Source: Ceratothoa steindachneri | Taxonomy: Eukaryota; Arthropoda; Malacostraca; Isopoda; Cymothoidae | NCBI GenBank assembly: GCA_963969495.1 | Contig: OZ018321.1 | Coordinates: 135,595,315-135,659,314, forward strand | Direction of reading: 5' to 3' | Length of the DNA: 64,000 nucleotides | In this document: one piece after another, positions 59,386-64,000 of the stretch | Layout of the letters: each line of letters opens with the position of its first letter | Position numbering within the stretch: position 1 is the first letter of the stretch | Translations under genes and position numbers: made by a program | Notes under the pieces: model-generated | What the model saw: only the letters and a program-made list of their open reading frames with translations | The model's database searches: none | What the model was told of the DNA's origin: nothing

Positions 59386-60285
59386 AGTTTGTTATTGATA
59401 TCACAATAGTTATGGCTGAATGGCTCCAAAGAATGATTCAGCCGCAGTTCGGAAGATTTGTGGTTGTGGCGAATGTGGGACCTCTCCTTAGCCATCATCG
59501 CTGCCAGATCTGTCCTAAACCGGAGCAATAATACCTGTAAGGGTCTCTACCTAGGGTTACTGGGCAAACCATGCTAGGCGTAATCTTAGCACATACAGGA
59601 TCGTCCACAGGCGGATGAGTGAACTCCTATCCGCCAACGGCTGTATGAGTGGGGGAACGACCTGTAGGGGTTGGGGTCGCTTGGGTGTGGAGGAAATCCC
59701 TCTTGAACCTTACTGGCTACTGTCTGTCTTCAGTAGGTGTATGACTGTCCGTGTCTATGGGTTCGAGGTATCCCAATCTTTTGACGAAGACAGATTGGTA
59801 GTTATTCTACCAATGGCATCTTGAAGTGGATTTTCTGAGCTTATCCATAGTTGTGTGCCTAATCTTCCTGAGCTCAGCCACTACCCTTTGTAGGAGGGCA
59901 CATTCCTACCTTCTTTTACTCTCTCTTTCAATTCAATCCCAGAATATGCTGTGTAGGAAGGGTGATGGGATAAATGGTGGCAGCAAATTTTCCTTTTTCT
60001 TTTCCATGTCTACTCTCAGGTCCCCATTGAGTATACCATAACAACTGCCTTACCCAAGTATAGCGGTTCTCCTAGGTGGACCTTTTTTTCTTCTGCTTCC
60101 CTTTTTCTTTTATGTTTTTATTTTATTTTTAACTGCGGCGAAGCACCAGGTCTAGGCTTCGCTTATTTTAGTAATGAGTTAAGTTCAATTGTACCCATTT
60201 AGAGCCATGAAATGACCCACGTGACTATGGGACATATGGTTGTTCACCCTGGAGATTTCAAATCTGCCATCAGATTTGGTTCTGG

Positions 60286-60879
60286 GTGGCTCCATCTAGC
60301 CATTGTGTCGTTTGGGGAACAATCAATGCAATAACCATTCATCATCTTGTCATAAAACGCCGCAGGTCATTGGAGGGACGTTTCTTCTTGTTTCCTCTTG
60401 TTATTTTTGTTGTTGTCATGGTTTTTACCTTTTATTTTGTTTGTTGTCATTTTGTACAGTATATTGACCATAATTCTCGTTTAATTTTGTTGAGGGCGGG
60501 AGATATCTACCCCAATCCTGGCCCTCGCAATGAGTATTGTAAAGTACTCTATTCTAATATTAGAAGACTGAAATCTAATCTTTATGAGCTCTTGGTTGTT
60601 TCCACCATTTACGATATATTTTTTGGCATGGAAACCTTAGATTCTAATCTTAGGCATGTGACTGAGCTTCTTATTCCAAATTATAACAATCCTATACTTT
60701 TGAGACGCGATTCTATTCCTAGCGCTCGGGAGATGTGTGTCTATATACTCTCCTCATTTAGTGCTTCGCGGAGGGCTGGATTTGAGTGCGGCTGTCATGA
60801 GATGTTCCTCATTTGTATCTTTGGCCGTTTTAACAAATATTATATGTTTGGTTTATATAAGACCCCTGACATGGATGAA

Positions 60880-60950
<71 letters not shown>

Positions 60951-61056
60951 TGGGTTTAAACTGCTATGGTTGGAATCCAATAATCTGACTCTAAAGCCTC
61001 TTTTGTCTTTGTTGGTGATTTTAATTGCCTGGACTTATATTTTTACTATTGGATGA
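60286..61056 (+). pseudogene. LINE ORF N-terminus: hydrophobic segment, 2A-like GDIYPNPGP, endonuclease start
   Basis: The 256-codon frame contains a strongly hydrophobic stretch (FFLFPLVIFVVVMVFTFYFV) at residues 33-52. Then SRLILLRAGDIYPNPGP follows, with the GDIYPNPGP part at 60499-60525. The frame continues VLYSNIRRLKSNLYELL, which corresponds to the start of the endonuclease (xxNxRSLxxKxxEL), and DIFFGMETL, where xxLTETWL is usual. A (TA)n expansion at 60880-60948 inserts a Tyr-Ile repeat, after which LLWLESNNLTLKPL and related sequence resumes. The 2A-like signature DxExNPGP is known from the N-termini of some CR1/L2-type LINEs; here the usual Glu is Tyr. Confidence 0.75.
60880..60948. 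repeat. (TA)n microsatellite inside the LINE endonuclease region
   Basis: About 34 TA dinucleotides between DMDEV and IGFKLLW codons of the LINE. The frame stays open only because TA repeats encode Tyr-Ile. Confidence 0.95.
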
Positions 61057-62166
61057 GTCTATTACTTAAGTCGTCTATCTGAAATCCCGTGCTAACTGGT
61101 CTGGCATTAATACTAATTTTAACAATATCTGTTGCGGCGATGTGTATAAATCAGAGTGTCCCTTAACTGCCCGTAATGAAATTCTTCTTTACACAACAAA
61201 GAGGAGGATTTTACGTAAAACTATTCGGAGTCGTTCTACCGACAAGGTCTGGTTCAATGACGACTGCCGATTGGCCCAATAGAATAAGCAGACTGCATTT
61301 TCCCAGTGGTCTCGTGTGGGTTTCCAAGAATTTTTTAACTACTACGTGTAACTCTGGTCACACGCATAGCCTACTTATAGGGAGGCTCAAGGAGCCTATA
61401 TTTATTATCTTAGAGATATTTTAACTGGTACCTATCAGCCGCACACTTGGTAGTCTTCTCTTGAAAAATCCCTGTTTGGGGTTTACTCTAGCCTTCTTTC
61501 CTTGTCATGTGATGACGGCCCTGTGTGCTTTAACTCTAAAGAGAAAGCTGATCTATTTTCCTCAAATTTTGATAAAAAACAAAGCATTGAGATAGTGTTT
61601 ACCTCCTATTAAACTTCAGTCCTGGAATTTTAAGTCATCATAACTTCTTTTCTATTGGAATGACCTTGATTCATTTGGCGAATGTGACCTTTGTTTTTTG
61701 CTCATTTTTTATTAAAGAATTGCTCCATCATTGTCCCAAAATTAGCTGTTATTTTTGGATTAATTATTCGTTGTAGTTCTTTTCCTGAATCCTGGCGTTC
61801 TCCAAATATCACTCCGATCCCCAAAGACTCTTGACCATCATTCGTCCGGATGAATATAGAACTATTTCCATTACACCGATTATGTCTAAAATATTTGATC
61901 GTTTGCTGTCCAAACACATGAGTAATTTTCTGAATAATAATAAATTGCTACCGGAAAAATGTTTGGAATTAGAAGGGTCTTAGTACTTCTAATGCTCTCC
62001 ATTTTATCACCAATGACATTCAAAGATCTCTTGATGCTGGTCATGAATCTCGTCTTGTATCTCTTGATTTTGCTCAGCCTTTAAACCTGGTAATCATAAG
62101 GCTCTTTTATTTAAAGTTAGATCCCTTGATATTGTTGATCATTTCCTTGGCTTACCCTTCGAGTGT

Positions 62167-62433
62167 TTGGCAAACAGGAAGCAGCGTGTGTCTGTTGATG
62201 GTAATTTTAGCTCCTTCAGCTTTGTTAACTCTGGTGTTCCGCAGGATAGTGTCCTAGGCCCACTTCACTTGATTATTTATACCTCAGACATGTTTTCTAG
62301 GATTGAGTCGAATATTGTTGCTTATGCTGCTGACAATACAACTTTGTATGTTGCAATTCCTTCCCCTTTGTACAAACAAAGTTTTGCTGAATTGCTTACT
62401 CTGGATATCAAGAGAGTTTTTATCCTGGTGTGA
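62167..62433 (+). pseudogene. LINE reverse transcriptase core
   Basis: Encodes NRKQRVSVDGNFSSFSFVNS GVPQDSVLGPLHLIIYTSDM and, further on, NIVAYAADNTTLYVAI. NRxQRV, SGVPQGSVLGPLLFxIYxxD and YADDTTLY are standard reverse transcriptase motifs of CR1-type LINEs. Here QGS has become QDS and the catalytic YADD box reads YAADN, with an extra residue and one Asp lost. The active site is therefore dead. Confidence 0.9.
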
Positions 62434-62596
62434 TGTTTGGGATATGAAACTTTATACAAGTAAATCCCATAAGCTTGTTATTGCTCGATTAAGGAGCTTA
62501 CGACACATCACCCTGATATCATTGTCAACTGCGTTGCAATTCCTAATTGTTCCTCTCTAAATTTTCTTGGTGTTCCTTTTGACCCCAAGCTAACTT

Positions 62597-63088
62597 TTGA
62601 ACTGCACTCTCGCACTTATATGTCTTCAATTGCTCAAAAATTGGTTTGTACGTAAGTGCTGCCAGATCTACTCTACAGATAGAGTAAATCTGCCTGATTT
62701 TGAATATTGTCATTCTTTCTTTCTTTCTGCATCAGAGACCAATTTAAAGTTCCTTGACAAAACTTTCAACCAGATTAGTTTTCTTCTACCCGATTTACAG
62801 TTGAACCTTAGGTATCGTCGCCCTGTTGGAGTCTTGACTCATTTCTTCAAAATCGTTTTTGATTCTGATCATCCACTTCCCTGTCCGATAGCAGCTCCCT
62901 CACGGTTGGTTCGTGATACGCACTACTCGTCTCGTGTTTTTTCGGTCGCTCGAGTGAATACGACGCAGTTCTCTCGATCTTTCTTTCCTACAGCTGTCGG
63001 TCTGTGCAATACTCTGCCTAATTTTGTCGTTAATTCTGATAATTGCGATGTATTTAACAGGCGAGTGAAAGCTTTTCTTATCTCTTGA
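62597..63088 (+). pseudogene. LINE ORF2 C-terminal domain
   Basis: 163 codons with LRYRRPVGVLTHFFKIVFDS, VRDTHYSSRVFSVARVNTTQ and FSRSFFPTAVGLCNTLPNFV. This R(R)xVxxLxxxxKIxF, then H..V.V.R..T.QFSRSFxPxxxxLWNxLP pattern is typical of the end of CR1-like LINE proteins in invertebrates. The normal Trp before NxLP is Cys. It is the longest undisturbed stretch of the element. Confidence 0.88.
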
Positions 63089-63240
63089 GTTTATGTTTTC
63101 TACTTTTATCGATGTTGCGCCGCTCGTTGGTCTCTATAGGCTTTTAGGTTCTGCCGTGTTGGCTGTTGCCTTCCAACGGGTCACCTTCATTGACTTTGAT
63201 AAAATAATTATAATAAATAATAATTTTAATAATTTCCTAA

Positions 63241-64000
63241 ACCAAATTAATTATAATCTCCATCCGCCATTAAGTTCAAATTTAAATGAGAATCTTACCA
63301 TACTCCATTCTTTGATGTGTTCATTTAACGTGATATAGATTCCAGTCTTGAATTTACTGTGCATTGTAAACCCATTCTCAGCTACCAATGCTCTGGTCAT
63401 AGTAAACCAATAAACTAATCAGTTAACTCAACGATTTCATTTTGTACGTATTGAATGTTCTCATAAATACTGTTAAACAACTTCCCAATATCGCCAAACA
63501 ATTTTAATTCTGTCTCATATCCTGCATTTTAATTAAAAAATACATTTAAAAGCCCCAAAAAAATATCGCAAGCTACAAAATAAGAATAACGAAATTAATC
63601 CCTATATTCAGTAGAAATTAACTCCATCTTATGTGCATTGTTCTCCCTTACATACATTGCCCTAAATTCATTGATAGTTAAGTTAGGTTTTTAGCTTCTC
63701 CAATTGTGTTAAAAATTAACTATTCTCCTCCCATTGTTTTACGATTAAGTAATGAAAATAAAATTGAATAAATAATGAAATAGAAAGAAAAAAATAAAGA
63801 TTTATATTAATTTTAGAACTCATTTCAAAATTTTAATCCTACTTGAACTCAAATCAATATTGATGCATTTTTGCTGACTAAAATGACGTTTACAAAGTCA
63901 AAGAATATTAAATACATTAATATTTCCTGCCAAATGAAGTTTCATTGCCCCGTATGGGCAGACACACGTATATTTACCATACATTTTCACTTACCCTCTC
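63241..64000. other. ALK intron, nothing recognised
   Basis: AT-rich to the end of the window. The next ALK exon (EGF-like/juxtamembrane) is expected further right. Confidence 0.4.

Larger units (their letters stand above)
59390..63240 (+). mobile_element. CR1-like LINE with 2A-like motif, sense to ALK
   Basis: Order on the + strand: a GC-richer leader (59390-60285), an ORF with a hydrophobic N-terminus and 2A-like motif (60286-61056), decayed endonuclease (60530-61500), reverse transcriptase (about 61700-62450), a C-terminal domain (62597-63088) and an AT-rich 3' end with TAATAA-type repeats (63205-63240). The C-terminal block and the 2A-type start suggest a CR1/L2-type non-LTR element. Multiple frameshifts and a TA expansion disrupt it. 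Confidence 0.85.

Overview
The window is eukaryotic genomic DNA and looks like an arthropod, most likely a decapod crustacean. The grounds are AT-rich intronic sequence, very long (TA)n tracts, many Tc1/mariner-superfamily relics, Jockey and CR1-like LINEs, and a short interspersed repeat near 20283 that I associate from memory with decapods. The species call is an inference.

One host gene is recognisable. It is on the + strand and spans the whole window: an anaplastic lymphoma kinase (ALK/LTK family) receptor. Eight consecutive exons are visible, at 4673-4760, 10982-11035, 14544-14597, 24981-25146, 44322-44478, 44943-45098, 58471-58633 and 58799-58966. Every junction keeps the reading frame (intron phases 1,1,1,2,0,0,1,1). 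They encode the end of a MAM domain, a proline-rich linker, the TNF-like module and the poly-glycine region. Earlier exons (signal peptide, most of the MAM/LDLa part) and later exons (EGF-like, transmembrane, kinase) lie outside the window. Introns range from 165 bp to about 19 kb.

Everything else lies in those introns and is mostly mobile DNA. Left to right: a hAT transposase end (about 1150-1345); a GC-rich hairpin-rich block with a covarying tandem repeat (2390-3260); a 50-bp-class minisatellite split by a solo LTR with a perfect 5-bp duplication (11220-13010), followed by a 27-bp minisatellite; an internally deleted mariner (13540-14430); a near-complete Jockey-like LINE (18450-22850, -) and a 5'-truncated relative (29440-30830, -); tRNA-derived SINE copies next to TA tracts; a CR1-like reverse transcriptase tail (26460-27090); a Tc1/mariner-like element with roughly 217-bp inverted repeats (30954-32752); a mariner with both ends (35140-36616); inverted repeats punctuated by TA tracts (37205-42365); an IS630/mariner-like element (40770-41992, -); a truncated Tc1 beside mariner fragments (47600-49300); a nested piggyBac/mariner/piggyBac block (49627-56134); another Tc1/mariner relic (56380-57300); and a CR1-like LINE with a 2A-like motif (59390-63240, +).

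No transposase or reverse transcriptase here looks fully intact; each shows stops, frameshifts, deletions or damaged catalytic motifs. I see no rRNA, no genuine tRNA gene and no CRISPR. Exon calls rest on homology recalled from the ALK family plus splice-site and phase agreement, not on transcript data.
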